A stretch of DNA of 64,000 nucleotides from Candidatus Methanomethylophilus sp. 1R26 (GTDB lineage: Archaea > Thermoplasmatota > Thermoplasmata > Methanomassiliicoccales > Methanomethylophilaceae). The notes below the pieces were generated by a model. It saw only the letters and a list, made by a program, of their open reading frames with translations, had not been told where the DNA came from and did not search any database. The stretch lies in NCBI RefSeq assembly GCF_001481295.1, contig NZ_LOPS01000017.1, forward strand, positions 1-64,000. Direction: 5' to 3'. Below, one piece after another: positions 18,994 through 27,855 of this stretch; position 1 is the first letter of the stretch, and each line of letters opens with the position of its first letter. The position numbers were made by a program, and so were the translations under genes.

Positions 18994-19618
18994 TCAGGAT
19001 AATCTCCCGATCCCGGCGGCGCTGGCGTCAGCCAGGCCCTCTATGTCGCAGGCCTCGGAGTACCTGTCGGTCAGGGCGATATCGGCCTCGGTGACGACCT
19101 TCTTCGGGAGCGCCGTGCATCCGATGGCCGGGAGGTTGGAGAGATCGTAGGTGCCGATGGCCTTAGCGATCTGCATTATCTCCTCTTTGTCGTAGCCGAT
19201 GAGGGGCCTGAGGATGACCGTGTTGATGCCGCGGACCTCCGAATTGATGTTCAGCAGGGTCTGGGAGGCGACCTGTCCGAGCGAATCGCCCATGACGATC
19301 GCTCCTGCGTCTATCTCCTTCAAACGCGCTCCGCCGTAAGGAGCATGGCGTGTTTGCAGAGGACGCACTGGTACAGAGTGTCGGCCTTCTCCGCGATGGC
19401 CTTCTGGGTGGGGCCGTGGGGGGCGCTGTAGAGGGGCATCTCCTGCCCGGTCTCTTCCCTCAGGCGCGCGGCGATGCGCATCGCCCGGTCGATCGACCTG
19501 TCGTCCGCGTACGGGCGGTTGTCCATATGGAGGAGCGCCACCTCGCGCCCGCATGCGCCATGACGTACGCTGCCACGGGGGAGTCTATGCCTCCCGAGAT
19601 GAGGACCAGGACCTTCAA
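18994..19618 (-). CDS. Stand-alone ThiI-type PP-loop tRNA 4-thiouridylase domain
   Basis: After restoring two lost bases (near 19325 and 19550) the product is 208 residues: the PP-loop ATPase motif LISGGIDSPVAAYVMA at the start, then VALLHMDNRPY, CVLCKHAMLLTAE with a CxxC pair, and the ThiI signature MGDSLGQVASQTL. It lacks the THUMP and ferredoxin-like domains of full ThiI. The start is TTG 19618, inside a TTGA overlap with the upstream stop, so it is translationally coupled to the small coiled-coil protein. The usual role is s4U8 formation or a related thiolation. Confidence 0.75.
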
Positions 19619-19791
19619 GTGTTCACCCTTCCGAACTCGACCCCGCCCTCGTAGTCGTCCGGCTGGTATTCCTCGTCCTCGTTGAGCAGGGCATAGAGGG
19701 ACTTCACGAACTCGCGGAGCTGCCTGACCTCTGCCTTCAGGTCCCTGACCTGCAGGCGGAGGTTCTCGATCTCAGCATCGTTGCGGGTCAT
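19615..19791 (-). CDS. Short coiled-coil protein, 58 residues
   Basis: The product begins MTRNDAEIENLRLQVRDLKA and has a heptad-like leucine pattern through residue 38, then an acidic tail. It overlaps the Csl4 stop (ATGA) and the next gene (TTGA) by four bases each, so it is certainly translated as part of the operon csl4-this-thiI-like. No family is recognised; the coupling suggests a small subunit or adaptor, which is inference. Confidence 0.6.
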   Translation of the reverse strand: MTRNDAEIENLRLQVRDLKAEVRQLREFVKSLYALLNEDEEYQPDDYEGGVEFGRVNT

Positions 19792-20348
19792 ATCTTCACG
19801 TCGCCGTAGTCGTCGGCCAGCTTCCTGGGCTGGCTGGTCTTGCATTTGGGGCAGCTCAGGGTGCCCGGGCCGGTGCGCCTGAGCTCGGTCTTGCAGATCC
19901 CGCACTGGGCGCGGACCACTCCGAGGTGGGCGTCCTTGGTGGTGAGCTGCAGCGACGGCTTGACGCCGATGACCCTCGCCCTCACGAGGTCCCCTTTCCT
20001 GAACTCTCCGGAGACGCTGTCGGTGTAGTCGGGGGAGATCTTGGAGACGTGGATGGTGGCCACCGTGCTGCTGGCTATCGCGCGGCAGGTCCCCTCGCGG
20101 ATGAGGGCGGTGGCGGTCGCCATGGTCTTCCTCGTGTCATCTATGGTGGCGTACACAATGTCGCCCTCCTTCAGGATGTTCGGCGGGTTGGGCGATACCA
20201 CCTTCGCCGTGCAGTCGTTATCGTCCAGCACCAGGGTCCCTACCTGGGACGCGTAGATCTTCCCGTTCCTGGCATATGTTCCGTCGGAGGCGACGTACTC
20301 CTCCTCCGCGGCGATCTCGTCGCCGGGGAGCACATATCTTTCGGCCAT
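19788..20348 (-). CDS. csl4: Exosome RNA-binding subunit Csl4
   Basis: The 186-residue protein has the Csl4 order: an N-terminal beta-rich domain (MAERYVLPGDEIAAEEEY), a central S1 RNA-binding domain (about 65-140: GDIVYATIDDTRKTMATATA) and a C-terminal zinc ribbon (CGICKTELRRTGPGTLSCPKC). It caps the archaeal exosome and recruits RNA or DnaG. ATG 20348 is taken because MAERYVLPGDE is the conserved start. It lies downstream of METTL5 on the same strand. Confidence 0.92.
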   Translation of the reverse strand: MAERYVLPGDEIAAEEEYVASDGTYARNGKIYASQVGTLVLDDNDCTAKVVSPNPPNILKEGDIVYATIDDTRKTMATATALIREGTCRAIASSTVATIHVSKISPDYTDSVSGEFRKGDLVRARVIGVKPSLQLTTKDAHLGVVRAQCGICKTELRRTGPGTLSCPKCKTSQPRKLADDYGDVKI

Positions 20349-20384
20349 TTGATTCACCAATCATCGCCGCACGAGGCGTCTGGT

Positions 20385-20978
20385 TCATTCTATGACGACG
20401 GAGACGATTTCCACCGTCTGTTTCGCCTTCGTGTGGAATGAGAAAGTATGCGGGATTACGTACTTATAAAGTCTGCAGTCCGTCACCCGCCTGTCCTTCT
20501 CCTCCGCATAGCCTTTCACGAACTCCAGCGTGCCTGCCATGTGGATGGAGTAGACTTTCTCGGCGGATTCCAAGGCCTTGTCGAGGAAGGGACGGTCCGC
20601 GTTCCTCTTCTGGCTCCCGAAAGGAGGGTTCATCAGGACGGTGTCCGCCCCCTCGGAAACATCGCGCACGTCCGACAGCCTGAGCTCGACGTCCGCTCCC
20701 AGCTCATCGGCGGCCTTCCGGGCGATGCCGAGGGCCTTCTGCGAAATGTCGTAGCCCACCGACATCCCGGCGCCCATGAGCGCCGCCCCTATGCAGAACA
20801 CGCCGGTGCCGCAGCCGAGGTCCATCACCTTCATGCCGGTGATGTCCCCCGCGGAGTACGCCCGGTAGATGATATCGGCGGCGATCGGCGCGGGCGTCGG
20901 GTACTGCTCCAGGGACGGGTCGGGGTCCTCGAACGGGGGTATGCGTTGCAGCGCCATCTCCAGTTCCTTCTTCCTCAT
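20385..20978 (-). CDS. METTL5-type RNA N6-adenine methyltransferase
   Basis: The 197-residue protein has an N-terminal LEQYPTPAPIAADIIYRAY helix typical of the METTL5/COG2263 group, then SAM motif I VMDLGCGTGVFCIGAALMG (about 50-68) and the catalytic NPPF in TVLMNPPFGSQK. The family methylates adenine in small-subunit rRNA. The residues PFLDKALESAEKVYSIHM follow as in homologues. The gene sits 37 bp upstream of csl4, which suggests a common RNA-metabolism operon. Confidence 0.85.
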   Translation of the reverse strand: MRKKELEMALQRIPPFEDPDPSLEQYPTPAPIAADIIYRAYSAGDITGMKVMDLGCGTGVFCIGAALMGAGMSVGYDISQKALGIARKAADELGADVELRLSDVRDVSEGADTVLMNPPFGSQKRNADRPFLDKALESAEKVYSIHMAGTLEFVKGYAEEKDRRVTDCRLYKYVIPHTFSFHTKAKQTVEIVSVVIE

Positions 20979-21110
20979 CCGGGTGAGTTACCGCGGCATC
21001 CGCTATAAAAGGAGCATGGGGGCCCATGGCCATCCCGAACCATTTATCTAATCAATCACGATACGTTTTCAATGCCGAATGGCGCGTTTCCCAAGGGAGC
21101 ATGAAAACAC

Positions 21111-22671
21111 ATGGTAAAGGTAAAGAGGGCAATCATCAGCGTGTCGGACAAGACCGGCATCGTCGACTTCGCCAAGCAGCTGAAGACACTCGGTGTCGAG
21201 ATAATCTCCACCGGCGGCACCTACAAACTGCTCACCGACAGCGGCGTGGAAGCCACCGAGGTATCGGACGTCACCGGGTTCCCGGAGATGCTGGACGGCC
21301 GCGTCAAGACCCTCCACCCCAACATCCATGCCGGTATCCTCGCCCGCAGGGACAAGCCGGAGCACATGAAGGCCATCGAGGAGATGGGGATCAAGCCCAT
21401 CGACATGGTGGTCATCAACCTCTACCCGTTCAAGCAGACCGTCCTGAAGGAGGGCGTCTCCTTCGACGAGATCGTCGAGAACATCGACATCGGAGGGCCC
21501 AGCATGATCAGGGCCGCGGCCAAGAACTACAAGAGCGTCGCGGTCGTGACCGATCCCGGCCAGTACGAGTCGGTCATCGGGCACCTCCTGGCGGACGACG
21601 GGGAGCTCGACGAGAAGTACCTCGGCAGGCTCATGGCCCAGGCGTTCACCGTCACCGCTGAGTACGATGCCATGATCGCCACCGTTATGAACAGGAAGCT
21701 CGGGAAGGACCTCTTCCCGTCCTCCTGGCCCCAGGCCACCGAGAAGAAGTGGGAGCTCAGGTACGGCGAGAACCCCAACCAGAAGGCCGCCTACTACGTC
21801 GACCCCTTCACCCCCCGGCGTGACCATCGGGAAATGCGACATCCTCCACGGTAAGGAGCTGTCCTACAACAACATCATCGACATGGACGAGGCCATAAGC
21901 ATCGTCATGGACTTCGAGAGGCCGACCGCGGTCGTCATGAAGCACACCAACCCCTGCGGGCTGGCATCCGACGACACCATCGCCAAGGCGTTCAGGACCG
22001 CCTACGATGTCGATCCCCTCTCCGCCTTCGGATGCGTCATCGCCCTGAACAGGAAGTGCGACCTCGAGACCGCCAAGATGATCCACGAGTACTTCGTCGA
22101 GGTCGTCGTCGCGCCCGACTTCGACCTCGGGGCCCTGGAGATCCTCAAGCTCAAGAAGAGCATCCGCCTGGTCAGGACAGGGATGCCCATCGGCCCCCAG
22201 TACCGCGTGAGGGAGATGAAGACCAGGAGGACCCAGGGAGGCCTCCTCGTCCAGACCGACGAGGACGTCGCCGTCGATCCCGCCAACCTCCGCGTGGTCA
22301 CCAAGAGGGCGCCGACCGAGGAGGAGGTGCACTCCCTCCTCTTCGCGTGGAAGCTCGCCAAGCATGTGATGTCCAACGCCGTCGTCTACGTCCGCGGGGA
22401 GCACGCGGTCGGGATCGGCGCCGGCCAGATGAGCCGCGTCGACTCGGCGAAGATTGCCTCCTTCAAGGCCAGGGAGCCTACCGAGGGATGCGTCATGGCC
22501 TCCGATGCGTTCTTCCCGTTCAGGGATGCCGTCGATGCGGCCGCCGAGGCGGGCATCACCGCTATCATCCAGCCCGGAGGGAGCATCAGGGACCAGGAGT
22601 CCATCGATGCCGCCAACGAGCACAACATCGCGATGGTCTTCACCGGCTGCCGCGTGTTCAGGCACAGCTGA
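21111..22671 (+). CDS. purH: Bifunctional AICAR formyltransferase/IMP cyclohydrolase
   Basis: PurH uses 10-formyl-tetrahydrofolate to formylate AICAR and then closes the ring to IMP. The N-terminal cyclohydrolase domain shows ISTGGTYKLL, GRVKTLHPNIHAGIL and NIDIGGPSMIRAAAKN; the C-terminal domain has the formyltransferase signature KHTNPCGLA and DPLSAFGCVIALN. An extra C in the run near 21818 is the only frame break; removing it gives 519 residues, the bacterial family length. It is a full-length enzyme in a genome that also encodes PurP, so FAICAR can in principle be made two ways. Probable TATA: CATTTATCTAA at about 21042. Confidence 0.93.
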
Positions 22672-22680
22672 AACTCTTCT

Positions 22681-22699
22681 GCGGGGCTGTATGCCCCGC
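22681..22699 (+). terminator. Hairpin after purH
   Basis: A 7-bp perfect stem GCGGGGC/GCCCCGC with a TGTAT loop lies nine bases after the purH stop. It is followed only by a weak AATTCT stretch. Confidence 0.4.
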
Positions 22700-22756
22700 C
22701 GTAATTCTCCGCGTGATGCGTTAGTTTAATCATCCCGTCCTGTCGTTCCCGCACCA

Positions 22757-23131
22757 ATGTCGAAGAAACAGAAGTCGGGAAGCTCCGTCGCCGAATCCTT
22801 CGTCGGCGGACTGATATGCACTCTGATCTTCCTCGTCCTGGTACCGGTGGTGTGCGACATCATCATCCAGCCCATCGTGGAGGACGAGGTCGGCGATACG
22901 ACCTTCATGACGCTGTCGTCATCGCTCATCGTCGCGATCATCATGCTGATCGTGATGTTCGCCTTCTCGTTCGTCATCGGGGCCGGAGGCATCCTCAGGA
23001 AGTTCGGGATCGTCGGCATCATCGCGATGATCCTCGCTTACTGGCTCATCGGAAGGATTGAGGACTGCGTCATACCCCTGCTGTGCCTTGTGATCGTCTG
23101 GGCCGTCACAGGCAGGAAGAAAAAGAATTGA
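22757..23131 (+). CDS. Small four-span membrane protein
   Basis: The 124-residue protein has a short basic N-terminus (MSKKQKSG), four hydrophobic segments (LICTLIFLVLVPVVCDIII, LIVAIIMLIVMFAFSFVIG, IVGIIAMILAYWLIG, VIPLLCLVIVWAVTG) and a lysine-rich tail. The topology suggests both ends are cytoplasmic. No family or catalytic residue is recognised. It is followed by a T-tailed hairpin and so is a monocistronic unit. Confidence 0.6.
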   Translation: MSKKQKSGSSVAESFVGGLICTLIFLVLVPVVCDIIIQPIVEDEVGDTTFMTLSSSLIVAIIMLIVMFAFSFVIGAGGILRKFGIVGIIAMILAYWLIGRIEDCVIPLLCLVIVWAVTGRKKKN

Positions 23132-23136
23132 ACGGG

Positions 23137-23161
23137 GCGCCTTCCGGCGCTTCATATTTTT
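23137..23161 (+). terminator. Terminator after the 22757-23131 gene
   Basis: A GCGCC/GGCGC stem with a TTCC loop is followed by ATATTTTT. Confidence 0.55.
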
Positions 23162-23190
23162 CGGAACCGGAGGGGGCCTGCCTCCCGCCG

Positions 23191-23394
23191 TCATTCCTTC
23201 TTTTCGGCCTTCTCGGCCGCTTCGACGACCACGGGCGTGATGGGAGCGCGCCTCTTCATGTGCCCTCCCGGGCCGCCTCTGGCATTGTAGGCCTTCTCCA
23301 CGCATGCTGGGTCATCGCAGACGAAGGCCGCGAAGACCACCTGGGTGCAGGTCTTGCCGCAGAACTCGCACTTGTACTGGCTGAAGTCTAGCAT
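23191..23394 (-). CDS. Small zinc-binding protein, 67 residues
   Basis: The protein begins MLDFSQYKCEFCGKTCTQVV and has a second half-site VCDDPACVEK, giving a C-x2-C...C-x4-C metal site. A basic Arg/Lys stretch and an alanine/lysine-rich tail follow. It is probably a single zinc finger, perhaps nucleic-acid binding. No named family is recognised. It is 36 bp downstream of the ISL3-like fragment on the same strand. Confidence 0.5.
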   Translation of the reverse strand: MLDFSQYKCEFCGKTCTQVVFAAFVCDDPACVEKAYNARGGPGGHMKRRAPITPVVVEAAEKAEKKE

Positions 23395-23430
23395 ATGCGG
23401 GGAGATATGCGCCGCAGATAGAAACGGCTT

Positions 23431-23766
23431 TCACTCGACAAGTTTGAAGCGAGACCCTGGTCCCGCCCAAGGCACCGGAACGGACAGCTGACCGCAGGTC
23501 CTGCAGTCCGTCCTCGGAACCTCCGCATGGAGGTAGGTGCAGACGGCGGAGATGTCCATGCTCCGCCAAACCCGTTCCTCGCCGCGGTCGAAGCATGAGC
23601 ACATCCTCCCGCATCCCGGACACAGGGGCCTTACCGACGGCGGAACACGTATGCGGACGTGTATGTTGCCGTCTGCGCTCTCGGATGGGCCCTCGGCCTC
23701 GCAGATCTCCCACGGTTCCTGCAGCCCGATGCAATCCGCCAGGAAACTCTTCAGGTCCTTCGGCAT
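23431..23766 (-). CDS. Lone zinc-binding N-terminal domain of an ISL3-family transposase
   Basis: The 111-residue product matches the N-terminal region of ISL3 transposases: CPGCG, then an aromatic/basic stretch RVWRSMDISAVCTYLHAEVP, then RTDCRTCGQLSVPVPWAGPG followed by SRF. Full ISL3 transposases continue for some 300 more residues with a DDE domain. Here a TGA follows three residues after SRF-K and I find no DDE domain in the next kilobase in any frame. It may be a transposon remnant or a domesticated zinc-finger/HTH protein; the intact frame in a sequence full of indels is compatible with either. Confidence 0.65.
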   Translation of the reverse strand: MPKDLKSFLADCIGLQEPWEICEAEGPSESADGNIHVRIRVPPSVRPLCPGCGRMCSCFDRGEERVWRSMDISAVCTYLHAEVPRTDCRTCGQLSVPVPWAGPGSRFKLVE

Positions 23767-23816
23767 AGACGGTTGTACTGCGCTGTTCCTTTATTTCATC
23801 CGCGCACTGGGATCGA

Positions 23817-24634
23817 TCACTCGATGTCCATGGAGAAATGCGTCGCTTTCGGCGAATGGGTGAGCGCGCCTATCGAGACGATGTCCGCGCATCCGGCGTA
23901 ATCCGCCGCAGTATCGGCCGTGATGTTCCCGGACGCCTCTATCTTTATGCTCGGATCGATCCTGCGAACCGCCTCGCGGAGCTTCCTGCATTCCTCGGGC
24001 GGGAAATGGTCCGCCATGATGATGGCGGCCCCGCTGCCTGCGGCCTTCAGCCCTTCTTCGAGGTCCAGGACCTCGATCTCGACCGGGATGCCCTTCGGGA
24101 CGTCCTTCATCCTGGCGAGGACAGCGTCGATGCCTCCGCATGCGGCGATGTGGTTGTCCTTGACCATCGCCATGTCCCAGAGCCCCATCCTGTGAGGCCA
24201 TCCGCCTCCCAGGGCGACGGCCTTCTTCTCGAAGTAGCGGAACCCGGGGGTGGTCTTCCTGGTGCCGGCGATCATGAGGCCCGGGTCCTTCTCGTGGACC
24301 CTGGCCGAGATCTCGGAGGTCATCTCGGCGATGCCGCTCATCCGCATCAGGAAGTTGAGCGCCGTGCGTTCGCAGGTCATGAGAGCGCGCAGGTCGCCTT
24401 CGCACATCATGACGACGGTCCCTCCGCTCACCCTGTCGCCGTCCTTCACGAACGTCCTGCATTTCACTCCCATGATGTAGAAGATCCCGGCGGCCTCCTC
24501 CAGCCGGCCACGACCGAATCCGATTCGCAGGTGATGATCGCCTTCCCGTTCCCCGGAGGGAGGAACACCTGGGAGGTGACGTCGCCGTCCCCGACGTCCT
24601 CCTCCAGGAAGGGCCTCAGGTCGGGCGCTCTCAC
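23817..24634 (-). CDS. nadC: Nicotinate-nucleotide pyrophosphorylase (carboxylating)
   Basis: NadC converts quinolinate and PRPP to nicotinate mononucleotide in NAD synthesis. Diagnostic stretches are CERTALNFLMRMSGIA, AGTRKTTPGFRYFEKKA with the substrate-binding RKTTPG, GGGWPHRMGLWD and MVKDNHIAACGG. The N-terminus (GTG start, MRAPDLRPFLEEDVGDGDVT) is recovered by restoring one G near 24505; the total is 272 residues, as usual for the family. GTG 24634 overlaps the TGA of the upstream transglutaminase gene (GTGA), which fixes the start. Confidence 0.9.
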
Positions 24635-26371
24635 GGTGCCGCCTCCTCCAGGCCCTTCACCGTGTAGACGGTGATGTCCTTTTCATCCAGCTTATCGAGG
24701 CCGGTGGAGGACGGCACCTCTCCGATATGCCATCCTGTTCCGGTGGTCTCGCCGTAGTAGTACTTCACTCCGCCGAGCTCGACGTAATGGATGTCCGCGA
24801 TCGAGTTCTTGCTCCCGGTGTAGTTCATCTCCCACTCCACGCTCACTCCGGCCGCCATGTGCCCGGGCATGATGATCATCGCTGTACCGTATCCCATTTC
24901 GCGCATGATAGCGCAGTACAGGATAGTTGTATCCTCGCAGTCCCCGTTCTGGTCGAACAGGGTCTCCAGCGGGTATTTCCAGTACTCATCGTAACCGACC
25001 GAGTCCGAATCGTACTTGTACTCTATGTACTGGACGAACGCCAGGACGAAACCGGCGGTCTTCTGGCCGCTCCATCCCTCGGCCTTGTCCGCGAAGTAAT
25101 CGGCGAGCGTCTTCAGATATGAATCATCGGCGGTATCTGCCGTGACAGCAAAGTTCACGTCGCTCGAATTCCCTCTGTCGCGCCTGTCGGAGGGCGCGGT
25201 GAGGTCCCGGAAGTGGTCATAGTCGGCCCGCTTGATCGAGAGGCTGTACTCGTAGCCGGTGCCGTCAAATTTCCACGCGAATGTCTTCAGCAGGCTGATG
25301 TCGGCGTTATCTTCAGGACGAACGTCGCCGGGCTGCCGTCCGCTCCGGTCCCCGAGACCACCAGTATGTGCGTCCCGCCGTCGATGAACGTGTAGTTCTA
25401 AGAGGCAAGGGTGTTGTTTATTTCCCTCTCGATGCCTCCGTCGGGCCCGTACATGCGCCAGTTCTCAGGCTGATGCCGCTGACACTGAAATTATGGGTCT
25501 CTTCGGTGACAGTCTCGTCTTCCGAATCCACGGCGGCTATCGTCACATCGCCGATCGCGGTAAACGAGCACGAGGTCCCAGTCCCCAGCTGTTCCATGGT
25601 GGAGAGGTCGTACCATCCGCCGAAACCCTTCCCGGAGGCGGATGCGGTCAGCGTGACCTTCTCGCCGAAACCGTACGTCCCGCTCCCGGTGACATCGATG
25701 CCGTCCTCGGCGACCACGGTCACGGTCGGCTTCTCAGCGGTCCCGTCCTCGGTCCATCTGCTGAGGGTGTAGGTGTAATCGATCTCAGGGGCGGCGGTCA
25801 GCTGGCTGAGCGTGCTCTCGACCGTGATCCTGTATATGATCCAGCGGTCGTCGCCGGTCCCCACCCATCTCTTCTCCACGATCTTGGCCCCGTCCTGATC
25901 GTACACCGTCTGGTAGAGGTTCGCCTCGACGGTGCCGAAGCTCTCGGTCTCCAGGCTCACTTTGGATGTGGGGCTCTTGCCGTCGAAGATGTTGCGGAAA
26001 TTGAAGTTGGCCCAGGTGCGGCTGCCGCCTTTGTTCCAGAACCTATCCGTCGTCGTCTCCGGATCGGCGCTGCCGGAGCCTCCGCCCGAGGACCCGTCGC
26101 TCAGGACGGTCTTCGTGAACTCGCTGACCCTCTCCATGAGGTAATCTTCCCTGTCCTCCACGTAGGCCAGGTAGGTCAGTTTCTGAGTGCCTTCGACCGA
26201 GACGGAGTACGTGTTGGTCTTCTCCTCGCCTTCGACATCGAAGACGAGGCTCTTGCCGTCCAGCCCAGGGGGCAGGTCGTTCGGGTCTTCGGCGAGGACG
26301 TTCTCATGTATCCACCATCCCGCGCCGATCAGTACCGCGATGATCACGATTGCTGCGATCGCTCCCTTCAT
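24631..26371 (-). CDS. Membrane-anchored transglutaminase-like protein with an in-frame TAG
   Basis: The product is about 580 residues after repair of lost bases near 25460 and 25308. An N-terminal anchor (AIAAIVIIAVLIGAGWWI) precedes a long extracytoplasmic beta-rich region (30-320). The C-terminal transglutaminase-like domain (about 410-580) has FDQNGDCEDTTILYCAIMRE, with the nucleophilic Cys in GDCEDT, a His in IIMPGHMAAGV or ADIHYVE, and an acidic residue further on. TAG at 25400-25398 is codon 325: it interrupts EREINNTLAS and NYTFIDGGTHILVV, which are in the same frame. The protein probably processes or cross-links surface protein. The four-base overlap with nadC is curious. Confidence 0.7.
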
Positions 26372-26416
26372 GGGTAAACATCAGGCAGCACTGTTATTAT
26401 GATTGCCCCGGACGAC

Positions 26417-26451
26417 AAAAAACAAGGGGAAATCCCGCCCGGAAAGGCGGG
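26417..26451 (-). terminator. Terminator after the beta-CASP nuclease gene
   Basis: A CCCGCC/GGCGGG hairpin (26434-26439 with 26446-26451) is followed on the minus strand by CTTGTTTTTTG. Confidence 0.5.
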
Positions 26452-26467
26452 AAAGGTGTTTCGGGCC

Positions 26468-27709
26468 TCAGATGTCGAGCTCGAAGGGCTCGTTGGGCAT
26501 CGGGAGGATGATCTTGTAATCGTCCTCGAGGTCGGGCAGGAAGAGCTCCCTGTTCTCGGAGTGCATGAACACCACGGTCTCCGGGTCGCAGTCCCTGATG
26601 AACTGGACGATCTGATCGTGGCCGGCATGCGCTGAGAAGTCGAACTTCTGGACCTCGCAGGCCACCTTGACGATCTCGCCGTCGAGGTCGATGCAGCCTT
26701 TGTCCATGAGCATCCTGCCGTTGGTGTCGTCGGCCTGGTATCCGACGAGCAGGATGGCGTTCTTGGGGTCGTCCTTCAGGGTCCTCAGGTAGGTGAGGAC
26801 GGGCCCGCCGTCGAGCATGCCGCCGGTGGTGACGATTATGGGGCCTTTGACGGCCTTCTTCCTGTCGGAGCTCGTCCTGATCTCGTTGAAGGTCCTCTTG
26901 GCGGCCTTGAGCGACTTGGCGTTCCTGATGTACTCGGGGTAGTCGAGGAACAGGTTGGTGACGGACCTGCCCATCCCGTCGACCCACATCTCGTATCCGA
27001 GGTTCTTCAGGAGCAACATGATCTCCTGGGTCCTTCCGACGGCGAAGCAGGGGATGATGACGATGCCTCCCCTGTCGATGACTTCGTCGATCTTGGCGAT
27101 GAACTTGCTGATGGTCTCCTCTTTCGGGGGGTGGTTCCTGCCTGCGTAGGTTCCCTCGATGAAGAGGGTCTTGCAGTCCCTGGGCCTGGCCCCGAGGACG
27201 AGCTTCTGGTCCTCGGTGTGGATGTCGCCGGTGTAGAGCATGCTGCTGTCGCCCTGGAACTCGAACATGGCCGCTCCGGGCACATGTCCCGCCGAGTGGA
27301 GGGTAACGTCGATGTTGCCCAGCTCGATGGTGTCCTCGAACGTCAGGGGGACGACATGGTCCATGGTGACCTCGATGTCCTTCTGAGTGTAGGGAGCCGG
27401 ATATCCCTCGGCCTTGGCGATCTTCAGGCTGTCGTACATCATCAGCTCCGAGATCTCCGCAGAGAGGGGAGTGGTGAACAGCTCGCAGTTGTTCTTTCCG
27501 CAGACCGCGGGAACGTATCCGCAGTGGTCGAGATGGCTGTGGGTCAGGAACATATGGTCGATCTTGCCCTCGACGGGGAGAGGGTACTCGGGAGGCTTGG
27601 TCGGGCTGACCCCGCACTCCATAAGCATCCTCTTGCCGTCGCCTTCCATCGTCATGGCCATGCGGCCGACGATGTTGGCGCCTCCCAGGAAGTTGAATTT
27701 CATTTTCAT
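26468..27709 (-). CDS. Beta-CASP metallo-beta-lactamase ribonuclease (aCPSF2-like)
   Basis: The 413-residue protein has the MBL motif 2 HSHLDH in MFLTHSHLDHCGYVPAV, motif 3 HSAGHVPGA, motif 4 YTGDIHTED and the beta-CASP motifs A (FIEGTYAGRNH), B (PCFAVGRTQEI) and C (KFDFSAHAGH). It lacks N-terminal KH domains, so it is the short aCPSF2 type and not aCPSF1. Members cleave or trim RNA; whether this one is mainly endo- or 5' exonucleolytic cannot be read from sequence. No frameshift was found. A weak CACATATCAC box lies about 28 bp upstream. Confidence 0.85.
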   Translation of the reverse strand: MKMKFNFLGGANIVGRMAMTMEGDGKRMLMECGVSPTKPPEYPLPVEGKIDHMFLTHSHLDHCGYVPAVCGKNNCELFTTPLSAEISELMMYDSLKIAKAEGYPAPYTQKDIEVTMDHVVPLTFEDTIELGNIDVTLHSAGHVPGAAMFEFQGDSSMLYTGDIHTEDQKLVLGARPRDCKTLFIEGTYAGRNHPPKEETISKFIAKIDEVIDRGGIVIIPCFAVGRTQEIMLLLKNLGYEMWVDGMGRSVTNLFLDYPEYIRNAKSLKAAKRTFNEIRTSSDRKKAVKGPIIVTTGGMLDGGPVLTYLRTLKDDPKNAILLVGYQADDTNGRMLMDKGCIDLDGEIVKVACEVQKFDFSAHAGHDQIVQFIRDCDPETVVFMHSENRELFLPDLEDDYKIILPMPNEPFELDI

Positions 27710-27823
27710 GTTAACACTTCTACCGTGATATGTGAAGCGCTCGGGATGAGCGCATGACGGAGGCCTTCCGGTCTCTCACACGGCGCCATGGCCGGCGCCG
27801 ATGCAGTTCGGTTATCGGCTTAT

Positions 27824-27833
27824 CCTATATTTA
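27824..27833 (+). promoter_or_regulatory. TATA box for the candidate RNA
   Basis: CCTATATTTA is identical to the box before the R15P isomerase gene (38912-38921) and lies in a region without a plus-strand gene. Transcription is expected near 27850-27858. Confidence 0.45.
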
Positions 27834-27855
27834 TCTAAGGAATAGGAAACGCGCG

